Shown: piece after piece, positions 45,770 through 55,169 of the stretch
How the letters are laid out: each line of letters begins with the position of its first letter
Numbering within the stretch: the first letter of the stretch is position 1
DNA from: Lamellibrachia satsuma
Lineage: Eukaryota; Annelida; Polychaeta; Sabellida; Siboglinidae
Direction: 5' to 3'
Assembly (NCBI GenBank): GCA_033239005.1
Contig: BSQZ01000017.1
Location: 10,831,872-10,895,871 of the forward strand
DNA length: 64,000 bases
Position numbers and translations under genes: made by a program
The notes under the pieces: generated by a model
What the model saw: the letters and a program-made list of their open reading frames with translations, nothing else
Databases searched by the model: none
Told to the model about the DNA's origin: nothing

Positions 45770-46391
45770 CCTTCGGCAGGTACACGTACTGAACACGGTC
45801 GTCTGGAAATATGGCCGTGCGCAGACGCATGTCCTCGGGCGTGTCCTGTTTGAGATCGATCAATAGATAACCGTACGGTACCGCCGTGGCGTCTTTAAAC
45901 GCCTCTTGCACGAACTTGCCGCGTCCCGGATACATCTGCCGCGCCAAGGTCGCCATCTGCGATGCGTCACGTAGATTCTTGAACACCACCATGTACTGGG
46001 AATTCAGACTGATGGTGCGACTCTCTTTGTTTTTAGGGAACAGGTTCTGTACTAGATACAGCACGGACGTGTTCCTGTGGTGACTTTTTTTAGTGAACAG
46101 GGTCGTGACCCGTTCGTCCGTTTCCGCCATGAGATCGTCTATGACGATGAGGTTCCTCGTTGTCGGAACGAACATGTCCGCCGTCGGTAACCCTTCCTCG
46201 AATCGCACGTGACCCAAGTCCGTCGTCGCGTAAGCCTCTTGCCATTCTCCGTAACACCACGTTATTTGTTCGGGTGGCGGATCGATCATCGCAGCGGCGT
46301 GACGCAACATACGCGTCACGAAAGTACTCTTGCCGCATCCCGTCGGTCCGGCGACGACGCACGTGAAGGGGTGTTTCCATCGGGCATCCAT
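45765..46391 (-). CDS. ATP: FtsK/HerA-type genome-packaging ATPase
   Basis: 208 aa from the ATG at 46391 (MDARWKHPFTCVVAGPTGCG). The Walker A motif is GPTGCGKST. Walker B is NLIVIDDLM. A downstream VQNLFPKN block fits the sensor region of A32-like packaging ATPases. An upstream in-frame ATG (46421) exists, but a TATAGAAA lies only 13 nt before it and 43 nt before 46391, so the shorter form is preferred. It powers DNA packaging into capsids in related viruses. The frame is intact. Confidence 0.92.
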   Translation of the reverse strand: MDARWKHPFTCVVAGPTGCGKSTFVTRMLRHAAAMIDPPPEQITWCYGEWQEAYATTDLGHVRFEEGLPTADMFVPTTRNLIVIDDLMAETDERVTTLFTKKSHHRNTSVLYLVQNLFPKNKESRTISLNSQYMVVFKNLRDASQMATLARQMYPGRGKFVQEAFKDATAVPYGYLLIDLKQDTPEDMRLRTAIFPDDRVQYVYLPKV

Positions 46392-46426
46392 GATTGCGTA
46401 TGAAACGAGTGCAGCGTGCATCGCCT

Positions 46427-46434
46427 TTTCTATA
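46427..46434 (-). promoter_or_regulatory. TATA-like element before the ATPase gene
   Basis: TATAGAAA, with its 5' end 43 nt before the ATG at 46391. It lies at the very end of polB. Confidence 0.5.
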
Positions 46435-49400
46435 CGTCCACCGGACCCGTGCTCACCCCGTCCTCGTGCACCACGCGTTTGGGGTAAAAGTACGTGAGTG
46501 CATCCCTTTCCTGCACGTACGTCATCACGCTAGAATTATGCACCCGGAAACCACGGTTCGTTCCACCGCCGCTCCGACGGTTGGTGAGCACCGCCAGGAA
46601 CGCGTCCTTGTCGATTGTGTTGTGTCGTTTGTTCAGTCCTTTGGTGCTGTACTTGTCGGTCGCTCCGAAACAATAGTACGTCTTGCTACACAAGCCCACG
46701 AACCCGGCACCGGACCACTCGACCTTGAACAGACCCGGTGTCCTCTTGTCGAACGCTCTTCGCGCCTTACAGCACGCTTCGTCTCCGACCCACGGTCGAT
46801 TGGCGAGACGACAGCGCACGTAGTCGTTCCGATGGTCGTCGCAACATTCCGACGGGAGCCATTCGGAACGATGTCGGAAATAATGTTCCCGTAGTTCCGG
46901 GGTCACGAGGTCGTCGACGGACTCGCCGGCCAAGGACAAATAGGCGGAATCTGTATCCATCTCGCAGTACTCGAACAGAGGGCGCTCCACGTATCTGACG
47001 ATGAAGTCGTAATAGAACTGCAACATGCGCATCTTGGCGTATTGCAGAACGAAGAATCCCACGTGTACGGGTAGGGTGTACTTGACGACTTTCTTGTTCA
47101 ACTCTATCTCGTACGCGTCGTCGACGACGAGATCGAGTTGTCGGAACCGTCGATCGTTGACCAGGAGCGATGCCGCCTTCTCCGTGCAGTAGCTGACGTC
47201 ACGATGTCGGTCAACGTTGGTGATGGTCTTTCCGTAGCCCGAGTTCCCCAGCAACTTCATGGTGTCCGCGATGATGGTCTTGTCTCGGTGAACGTCGCCC
47301 TCGCGTCGGGCCTTGGACACTGAATCGCCGAACCGCCGGAAACACGGAATAGGATCGTATTCGACGACCTGGTACACGTGCAGCACCTCGAGACCGTGGT
47401 CCAGATACCATCGCAGCAGTGGCGTTGCGAGCAGTATCTTATCGCCGCAATAACTACCCACGAGCATGCGACGCGGAGTCTTCATGATGTCGTGTTCTTC
47501 GGCGTATCGACGCATGAACGGACCGAGATCCTCGCGCATCATACTGACGTTCTTGAACACGGGCTGCATCTCGGCAAAGTGCGCGCGCAATTCTTCCGGT
47601 ACGCGTATGTCGCACTCGATCATGCCGAACACGGTTCCCGCACGCACTCCGTTCAGGATCTGTTGCGACGTCATGGTCCAGCGCACGTGTCGACGTCGAG
47701 GAAATGCAGCATCCAGACACTCACGTACGGCCGGGGTTCGTCTCATCTCTTTCCACTCGCATTCCCACAGCTCGACGACTGTGACAAAGTGACGTAGATA
47801 GGCGGTGGTCTTTCGGGTCTCGGCGAGCAGTTCCGCCATTGGTTTCCAGTTGACTGCGTTCACCTCGTCACGGTTGCACGCACAACCGTGAAAGTAGCAC
47901 CATTGGAACTGATAAGCCGTCTGCGTCTCGCTACACCATCCGTCCACCCGATGTTTGCCTATTCTCTTCTCTCGTCCGTTGATCTGATGTCGTATGGGAC
48001 GTCCCGTGCGTTCGGATTCCCACGTCAACCATTCCCCAGCCATCTGTCCGTACAGCTGCGCCGATTCGGGGCGGAAGTCCTTCTCTGCTCGTCGTCGCGT
48101 GTACCATCCCATAGGCATGTCTTGCATGAGCGACCACAGGTACAGCGCGTTCGCATCGTAGCCGACGATCGCTCGGCACGGACGAGCCGCCTCTCCGTAC
48201 TTGTTCTGACGTAGCGTGGTGACACCTTTCTCGTGATAGCGATGAAAAATGATCGACGGCCCGCCTACGATGTTCTCTTTGACGAGGTCGTGCAGGTCTT
48301 TATTCTTCTCGTTGAAGACGGTAAAGTAGGTCTTCTCTGGAAGGTCGTTGAACAGGTACAGCAGGGTCAGACCAGGTACGCTGATGCCTTGCTTGAACAT
48401 GTCTATTCCCCGTTGTCGATAGAACGCGAACTGTTTGTCGATGGCCTGTAGAAAGGGAACCACGTCCCTGTTGTTGTACCAGACGAGAAAGTCGCGCAAC
48501 GTCGTCATGCCATTGACGCGCCAGGCCTCCTGACAACTGACGTAATCCTCGTCGGAAATACCTTCGTTCTTCAGTCGACTGAAAAGGCCTCTTTCGGTGG
48601 AAGAGCGGTGTCGTCGAGTCTCTCCAGCCGGTCCATGTACTCTTACGGGAAATGACCTTTCGTCACCTCGCATCCGTACGCTTTCAGATACTTGTCGTAG
48701 CTGAACCCGGGGGCTATGTAGTTGATCATGTCGAGGAATTTCAGTTGATCCGTCGAAAGACACATGAAAGTGTTGTTGCGTTTGATGACGAACATTGCCC
48801 CGACGCCATCGTCCTCGGCTTTCTTGTTGCCCTCTTGCTCCCTCTCGTCCTCGGCCTCGTCTTCGGCCTGTTCCACGGTCTTTGAAGTCGTCAGGAAGTA
48901 CGGTATGAGGAACTGTTTGATGACATTGAGATCATACTTCCCCGAATTGAACCCGATGACAGGTAACTGACGCATCCATCCATACAGTTGTCCCATCAGC
49001 GTTTTGTACGGATTGGTTGCCGGTCGAGCCTTCTTCTCGGCGTCCTCCCGTGAAGCTGCCTCCCTTGCAGCCTCCTCCCGTGCGTCCCATTTCGACATCT
49101 CTTCGGCGAGTTGGTCCAACACGTGATCGTATGAACCTTTGATCTTGTCGTACGCGGCCTCGCTCATCGATTGCAGGATGGTCATCATGGCGCTCACCAA
49201 CTTGTTGGTGTCTCCGTCCGTGACGATGCATGTCACCTGTTCGTGTCCGGGTACGTTGGATGCCACGCTGACGCTCAGCGGGACTTGACGCGCAACCCAG
49301 TGAACCTGGTCACTGTCAGACGGAAGGTGTTCGGTGTCGAACCAACACTCGAAGTCGAAGGTGGCTCGGTACGGATAGTACTGCAACGCTTCGGCCACTC

Positions 49401-50892
49401 GGATGTTCTCGTCGGCCATGCGTTCGAACACCGATGGAGTCGAATGGTACACGCCACCAGGATAGACTCGGCGCACACCCCCCGTACACGTGCTCTCGTG
49501 GTTGCGTAGACGCCATGCGTATTTCCACAACGAGTCACCGCACTTCCGACATCTGTACGAGTGACAGTACATGCGTATATCCTGGATGAGGGAAAAATGC
49601 GTCCCGTGAAGATTGAGGTAGAGCGTGTCAGGGTACTTACATACCGAGCGACGAACGAGTTCTGCAGTTGACTTTCCATCCTCTCCATCCGGTGGTACTA
49701 GACTGTACACGCACACATTCGTTTGGAACGTGGTCTCTACACGATAGAGGTCGTCCATCGTGACCCCGGCAAAAGCTGTCATGGGTACGTCGTCTTGGGC
49801 GTAAGTATCGTACAGCGTCTTCACGGCTGGTTCCAATCGACGCTTGTCACATCCTCGATGCAGGGCCAGACATCGGAAGAGACACAGGTTGTCACTGTAC
49901 CTGTTGGCATGGATGGGTTCCTTTTCCAATCCGATGACAGCTCTGTTCTTCTTGATGTAGGCTGGAAGGTCGGTCATTCCTACACATCCTATCGGGTGTT
50001 CGATGATGCGATTGACGTAAAATGAGACATTGGTCACGAGTTCGCACACCCACGCCGAATCCGGTCTTTGATTGATGGCCCATTGCAGGACGTCGGGTTC
50101 TCGGATGCGTTCGAGGAACTCATCAAAGTCCTTGCTGTTGGTGATGAGACTGGGCTCGTCCAGGTAGCGTCCACAGCAGTTGCACGAGGAATGGTAGTAC
50201 TTGTATTGACCCGTGTTCTTGTTCCTCAGAATGAACCCGTAACTGAGGTTAATCTTGAAAGCGTTGGTCTGTTCCTGGAACACGTTCCTCAACGGCGTCT
50301 CTAGAACGGTCGTGTCCAGAGTCGTTAACCTGTACTCGTACCTGGACTGCAGAGGACCTCTCGCTACACGTGTCCGTATGCTCGACCAGTGCGCTCGTAC
50401 GACATCTAGCAGTTCCGTCGACAGGTTGTCGGCGAAGGGGAGTCGAGCAGGTGGGTCTATGGGGTCTGCATCGGTAACGAGTGGATGCTGGGGTGTGGTG
50501 GGTTCCCTGATTGGTCTCTTTGGAGATGGTGGCTTCGTGACGTGTTTTCGTGCGTGTTTGGTCAGGGCACGGTGGCTAGGGCACCTCTGTCCACATTTCG
50601 CACATGTGTACACTGTGGTCTGTTTGCTATTACTGCTACTGCTACTGCTACTGCTAAGACGACATACGGACCTCACGTGTTGTTGCAGATCGTCCCATAT
50701 CTCAAACGTCGCATCACATTTACACGAATATTTCGTTCGCTTTGCCTGATCGCTAGGTGGCACCTCTATTGGTTGCGCCACCGAATACGTGTGTTCGCTC
50801 ACTGCCGGTGTCGCATGACTCACTAGGTGGCGTTTTAGCGCTGCGTACGTGTCGAGCACCAGCCCGCAGTGCCGACATTGGTGTCGTTTCAT
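46430..50892 (-). CDS. polB: Protein-primed family-B DNA polymerase with zinc fingers and OTU-like region; interrupted or spliced
   Basis: Three C2H2 fingers open the protein (residues about 5-25, 56-77 and 95-117). An OTU-like region follows near residues 325-440 (SDNLCLFRCLALH ... GTHFSLI). Exonuclease motifs are TFDFECWF (Exo I) and GFNSGKYDLN (Exo II). Polymerase motifs are GYDANALYLWS (A), KLLGNSGYGK (B) and CEMDTDSAYL (C), all intact. The frame breaks between 48646 and 48579: a TAA follows GHFP, and the later part is in another frame. A GTAAGA donor at 48646 and TTTTCAG acceptor at 48580 bound exactly 68 nt whose removal gives one frame of 1465 codons. Yet that segment still reads like conserved polB sequence, so nonsense plus frameshift is the alternative. 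Start ATG 50892. Confidence 0.92.
48579..48646 (-). other. Candidate 68-nt intron in polB
   Basis: It runs GTAAGAG ... CCTTTTCAG on the minus strand. In the upstream frame it has one stop, followed by family-like coding sequence (EYMDRLERLDDTALPPKEAF). Confidence 0.5.
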
Positions 50893-50938
50893 GCTGCTCT
50901 ACGTGTCTACAACTGAGAGAGAGTGGTCCTTAGTACAG

Positions 50939-50945
50939 CTATATA
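50939..50945 (-). promoter_or_regulatory. TATA-like element before polB
   Basis: TATATAG about 53 nt before the ATG at 50892, slightly further than in the other genes. Confidence 0.4.
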
Positions 50946-50951
50946 GTACGT

Positions 50952-51015
50952 GTGGTGGTGGTGGTGGTGGTGGTGGTGGTGGTGGTGGTGGTGGTGGTGG
51001 TGGTGGTGGTGGTGG
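50952..51015. repeat. (GGT)n microsatellite
   Basis: About 21 trinucleotide copies just upstream of the polB TATA element. Confidence 0.95.
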
Positions 51016-51711
<696 letters not shown>

Positions 51712-52140
51712 ATGAAATCAATAATTATTTGTAATAGTCTATGTAGTGCACGTGTCCTCTCGTCTCGTGCTAGTACGGGTGTCTCCTCATTCACCTCCTC
51801 CTCCTCCTCCTCCTCCTCCTCCTTCACCTCCTCCTACATAAAGAAATACACCTATTGTTCATCGTGCGTCGATATGATATATTCTATTAGTAGCGTTATT
51901 AATTGACGACTTGCACGCCTACGCGCTTCAATCGGTCGCACAGGTACGTCATCATCCTACAGAACAAATTAAAATATATACTAACATTTCACTCCATATT
52001 ACTTAATACTACCTACTACCTCGGTTATGTTTACTAATAATAATATTCTGTTGACGACATCATATAAGGACCGTTCAATACTCCAGCTCGCTTCCGAATG
52101 CTGGCTGGGAGTACGGGTGCCTCGTCGTAAACTTCAATCT
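51712..52140 (-). other. Three candidate 3' exon-like cassettes
   Basis: Minus-strand segments starting after AG at about 52138, 51963 and 51835 open with IEVYDEAPVLPASIRKRAG, DDDVPVRPIEARRRASR, and EEVK plus a Glu run ending in NEETPVLARDERTRAL. All three share an acidic start, a (D/E)xPV core and a basic helix, and each runs to a stop. They are separated by AT-rich simple repeats. They may be duplicated terminal exons of the upstream acidic gene, but no phase-compatible donor could be fixed. Confidence 0.3.
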
Positions 52141-52235
52141 ACATAACAACAATAATAATAATATTAATAATAATAATAATAATAATAATACTAATGTTCA
52201 TATACCGTGGTTATAATGTTACTCCTAATTAACAA

Positions 52236-52285
<50 letters not shown>

Positions 52286-52300
52286 ATGTTCATATACCGT
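52141..52300. repeat. (AAT)n and (ACT)n microsatellites with a 24-bp duplicate
   Basis: Trinucleotide tracts at about 52149-52190 and 52236-52284, each followed by a copy of AATGTTCATATACCGTGGTT. Confidence 0.9.
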
Positions 52301-52329
52301 GGTTATACTAACCACCTCCTGAATACTGT

Positions 52330-53644
52330 TCACAACCTACGGTTGTCGACACGGATGTTACTACGAGCATACGCCACCATTACTGCTTGAAACGCTGCCG
52401 ACAGTATCGTAGCTGCCAGTGTTTGGCAAACGTCCTCGGTCACTTCCTCTACCGTGGATGGGTCGGATGCCCACCACTGATTCGTTATTATTTGTACAAT
52501 GCTTTTCTCCATCGTTCGGAAACGCACCTTGCGCTCTTGGGTGGCCGCGGACTCGTCCTCATCGGTGTCTTCGTCCTCGACGGTCGACGGCTTCGGGTGA
52601 GTGATAGTGTGTTGATCTGGTATGTGGATGTGTCCGCCGTCTGGTGTCACAACGACGGTTTCGTCCGGGAACACATAGAGTCTCGGTGGTGATGCTGATG
52701 ATGATGCCCTCTCAACTTGCGTGCTTGCTGTCAGTGGTGGCGACGCGGGACTGAACTCGAAGTCCTTGTCGTCATCGTCTTTCTCGGGTGCTGGGGATGA
52801 GGCGATGGCTTCTTCATCCACGTCATTATAGTAATGAGGGGGGGTCTTGATGACGACATCCTCCTCCTCATTCTCAGTGTCCGATAGATTTTCCACAGGA
52901 CCCCACGGTAACTGCTGCGTCGCCGCCACCACCCCCCCTCTGGTGTTGTCATCTGTCGCCTCATCATCCGACTCAGTCTCCGACGAGGATCCCCACGGTA
53001 TTTCCTGTGTCTCTGGATAGTCATCTACCGGGCCTGTCTTCTGCCGTTTCCCCGATGGCGTCACCTCGTCCTCGTCATCTGCATCATAAAGTTCGTCCAA
53101 CTGGCGCTTGTATGCTGTCTCCAGCTGCGTTAGACCCGTCTGTTGAATAGAAAGAATCGGTTACATTCGACATATTTTCATCCACGTCGCCCTGTATATC
53201 GTTGTATTGGGCGTACATACTCTTTCTAACCAAATCTGTCACTTGCTGACGCCATTTCATGTTCCCACACGTTGCGATGACATCTATCGATAGCCACCGC
53301 AACACGTGCATGACCATGCTGACCGATGGTACGTAACGTTCCGTATCATCATGATCATTTAAATTCATTATGCGTTGCACCTCGTCACAGGCAAATTGCA
53401 CGCTGGCGACCTCTAGTGCCTTATAGAAGGTTTGTTCGTTCGTCATGGCTTCGGCTCGATCACGTAGCCTATCTAAACCACTTACCGTAGCCTCCATATC
53501 ATCGCTACTGCTTATGGATATGACGTCACGCTGTGACGCACTATCGTCCGAGTCATCTGATATTCTAATTAATGGTGGCGGTGAACAGCTGTCCGCAGAG
53601 GAGGTGAATAGTATCTCCGAGCTATTAGCATGTAACCATTCCAT
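52330..53644 (-). CDS. Acidic Polinton accessory protein with SUMO-interaction-like motifs (probably two exons)
   Basis: I do not recognise the family. The first open part (from the ATG at 53644) begins MEWLHANSSEILFTSSAD. It has PLIRISDDSDDS and DVISISSSDDME, hydrophobic-acidic patches that look like SUMO-interacting motifs, then a helical region. The second part (to 52330) is strongly acidic, with two copies of a T-Q-x-(I/L)-P-W-G motif (TQEIPWG and TQQLPWG), and ends in a basic helix. The acceptor TTCTTTCTATTCAACAG (exon from 53139) is good. The donor is uncertain; GTGACA at 53242 keeps phase. They could instead be two overlapping genes. It lies downstream of the OB-fold gene. Confidence 0.5.
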
Positions 53645-53682
53645 TACCTTAGAGCGTCCATCGCTATCGATGACGTCACTGC

Positions 53683-53733
53683 TTCCGGTCGCAGTAGCCT
53701 GTCTGTCACTGCTTCCGGTCGCAGTAGCCTGTC
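53683..53733. repeat. 27-bp direct duplication upstream of the acidic gene
   Basis: CACTGCTTCCGGTCGCAGTA occurs twice in tandem between the OB-fold gene and the acidic gene. Confidence 0.8.
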
Positions 53734-53744
53734 AACAGATGGGT

Positions 53745-54215
53745 TCACACTGTGACTATTTCCATGTCTGACACCGTGTAATTTACATACTGTCCCGCCT
53801 CGCGTTTCCTAACGGTCACCATGACTTGGGCCCCCCGCAACATGTCCAGTGCTGCATACCGTTCGGCGTCTCCTTTCATGCTCATGTATTCGTTAGCAGT
53901 GAATCCCAACACCTGGACAGCCTTGGCATTAAATAGGGTTGCCCACACTTCACTACCGATGGCGCCTTGTAGGAGGATACGCATAGCGAACTGATACACT
54001 ACACCACGCTGCCATCGATGAACCGGACACACATACCCGTTGTTTTCGGGACTCACACGTTTGTTACACTGCTGGCATGATGGATAAACTATATATTTGT
54101 CTTGAACAGCACATTGTACTATGGTTAACGGCCGTCTAAATATATAAGTCCCGTTACCTACCTGTCTCTCGAGTTGGCTGACTGTCATCATCATATCGGC
54201 GTCTTGGGCGGCCAT
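53745..54215 (-). CDS. Zinc-ribbon OB-fold protein resembling RPA70 C-terminal domain
   Basis: 156 aa from the ATG at 54215 (MAAQDADMMMTVSQLERQVG). VYPSCQQCNKRVSPENNGYV, then CPVH, gives a Cys2-CysHis zinc ribbon inserted in a beta-rich domain. It continues YQFAMRILLQGAIGSEVWAT, LFNAKAVQVLG and MVTVRK, matching the order of strands in RPA1 DNA-binding domain C (Rep_fac-A_C). It probably binds single-stranded DNA during element replication. The trimerisation helix and other OB domains of RPA70 are missing. A TATATAAA lies at 54304-54311, 96 nt upstream. Similarity is by motif, not by search. Confidence 0.6.
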   Translation of the reverse strand: MAAQDADMMMTVSQLERQVGNGTYIFRRPLTIVQCAVQDKYIVYPSCQQCNKRVSPENNGYVCPVHRWQRGVVYQFAMRILLQGAIGSEVWATLFNAKAVQVLGFTANEYMSMKGDAERYAALDMLRGAQVMVTVRKREAGQYVNYTVSDMEIVTV

Positions 54216-54303
54216 TTCTCTCTCTCTGCGTGCTGCTGCTAGTGGTCTTGAAGTCGTCTGTGAATCGAAGTGTGGTTGTGTGTCTCGTTCACTCTGCGCC
54301 GGG

Positions 54304-54311
54304 TTTATATA
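54304..54311 (-). promoter_or_regulatory. TATA box before the OB-fold gene
   Basis: TATATAAA, with its 5' end 96 nt before the ATG at 54215. It sits inside the short gap after the NADAR gene, so it could give a leader of about 65 nt. Confidence 0.45.
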
Positions 54312-54342
54312 CACCTCCAACTGCCTATGGCGCGATTTCTTA

Positions 54343-54897
54343 TCACAACCCTTGGTCGTGCGCGCGTGATGCTGGATGTCTGGCATCTATATCTCGCTGT
54401 ACTCTGTTCACCGGTCTTGTGACCGGCTCGCATTTCGTCTGCTGATGCAATCGAATGAACTCGCGTACTCGCTCGAGTATATGTCCTAGCATGTTCTGAC
54501 CGGCTTGACCGCTGTATGTTAGCGCCCCCCAGTATCCTTCACGACTCTTGACCCATTCCTGCAACTGGGAATACCCAGTGTCTAGGAGTCGTTTACGTAG
54601 GGTTGGGTCGCGATATTTAACAGCAACTAACGCATACATTAGTGAATATCGTTGTTCGTTCCACGATGCGCGTAACTGTTCTTTTTCTCGTATGCTCTTG
54701 CAGAGGTGTTTCGCCTGTAGACCAGTGCGCGTGGACAGCATTTTTTCTGCGGTTTGCAGGTCACCGTGATGCATGCATTTCCGCCATTGGTAAGCGCTTT
54801 CGACACTCGTAAATTCTTTATTCCACACACGTATCCTGCACACGTAGAAGTTTGACAGGAAATGGCGACCGCCTCTGAAGCGTATATCACGGTTCAT
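54343..54897 (-). CDS. NADAR/YbiA-like domain protein
   Basis: 184 aa. The order of motifs fits the NADAR (DUF1768, YbiA) family: FRGGRHFLSNFYVCRI, F-x-SVESAYQWRKC with the conserved Glu, SWNEQRYSLMYALVAVKYRD, LLDTGYSQLQEW, YWGALTYSGQAGQNMLG and LERVREF. Family members are N-glycosidases that act on riboflavin-pathway intermediates, and some remove ADP-ribose from guanine in DNA and oppose DarT-type toxins. A Polinton copy could repair or resist ADP-ribosylation of its DNA, or act on NAD-derived nucleotides; this is inference. The ATG at 54897 retains the whole domain. The C-terminal 35 residues are unlike the family. No frame break. Confidence 0.82.
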   Translation of the reverse strand: MNRDIRFRGGRHFLSNFYVCRIRVWNKEFTSVESAYQWRKCMHHGDLQTAEKMLSTRTGLQAKHLCKSIREKEQLRASWNEQRYSLMYALVAVKYRDPTLRKRLLDTGYSQLQEWVKSREGYWGALTYSGQAGQNMLGHILERVREFIRLHQQTKCEPVTRPVNRVQRDIDARHPASRAHDQGL

Positions 54898-55104
54898 GGT
54901 GACTTTATAACGTTAAATTGTACAGTTACTGTCTTAAATACACGCCGTTCTAGCGCTCTCGAGTACTAGTCACCCCCACTTTTTCCTTGCGTGATGGATG
55001 CCCGGTGTCGGTAGGCTGACAGTTGCCGGCCGCTTATCTGTTTTCTCATTAGTGTCGTATTGTTCCTCGGGTTGCGTCAGCTGTCTGGTTTATTTCTCGC
55101 ATGG
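54898..55104. other. Divergent intergenic region
   Basis: It lies between the minus-strand NADAR gene and the plus-strand spliced gene. A TATAAAG on the minus strand at 54903-54909 is too close (12 nt) to the NADAR ATG to be a normal TATA box for it. Confidence 0.5.
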
Positions 55105-55112
55105 TATATATA
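55105..55112 (+). promoter_or_regulatory. TATA box of the plus-strand gene
   Basis: TATATATA, 65 nt before the ATG at 55170. Confidence 0.55.
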
Positions 55113-55169
55113 GACGCTGCGTTCGTCGTGTCGTCATTACAACCGCCATTGCCTTCGATACCGTTCATT

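Noticed and set aside
53140..53164. 25-nt intron (GTAACC to ACAG) joining the two acidic ORFs
   Set aside because: It is in phase, but far below normal animal intron length; a donor further upstream is more likely.
54903..54909. TATAAAG upstream of the NADAR gene
   Set aside because: It is only 12 nt before the ATG that is needed to keep the N-terminal motif, so transcription from it would start inside the gene.
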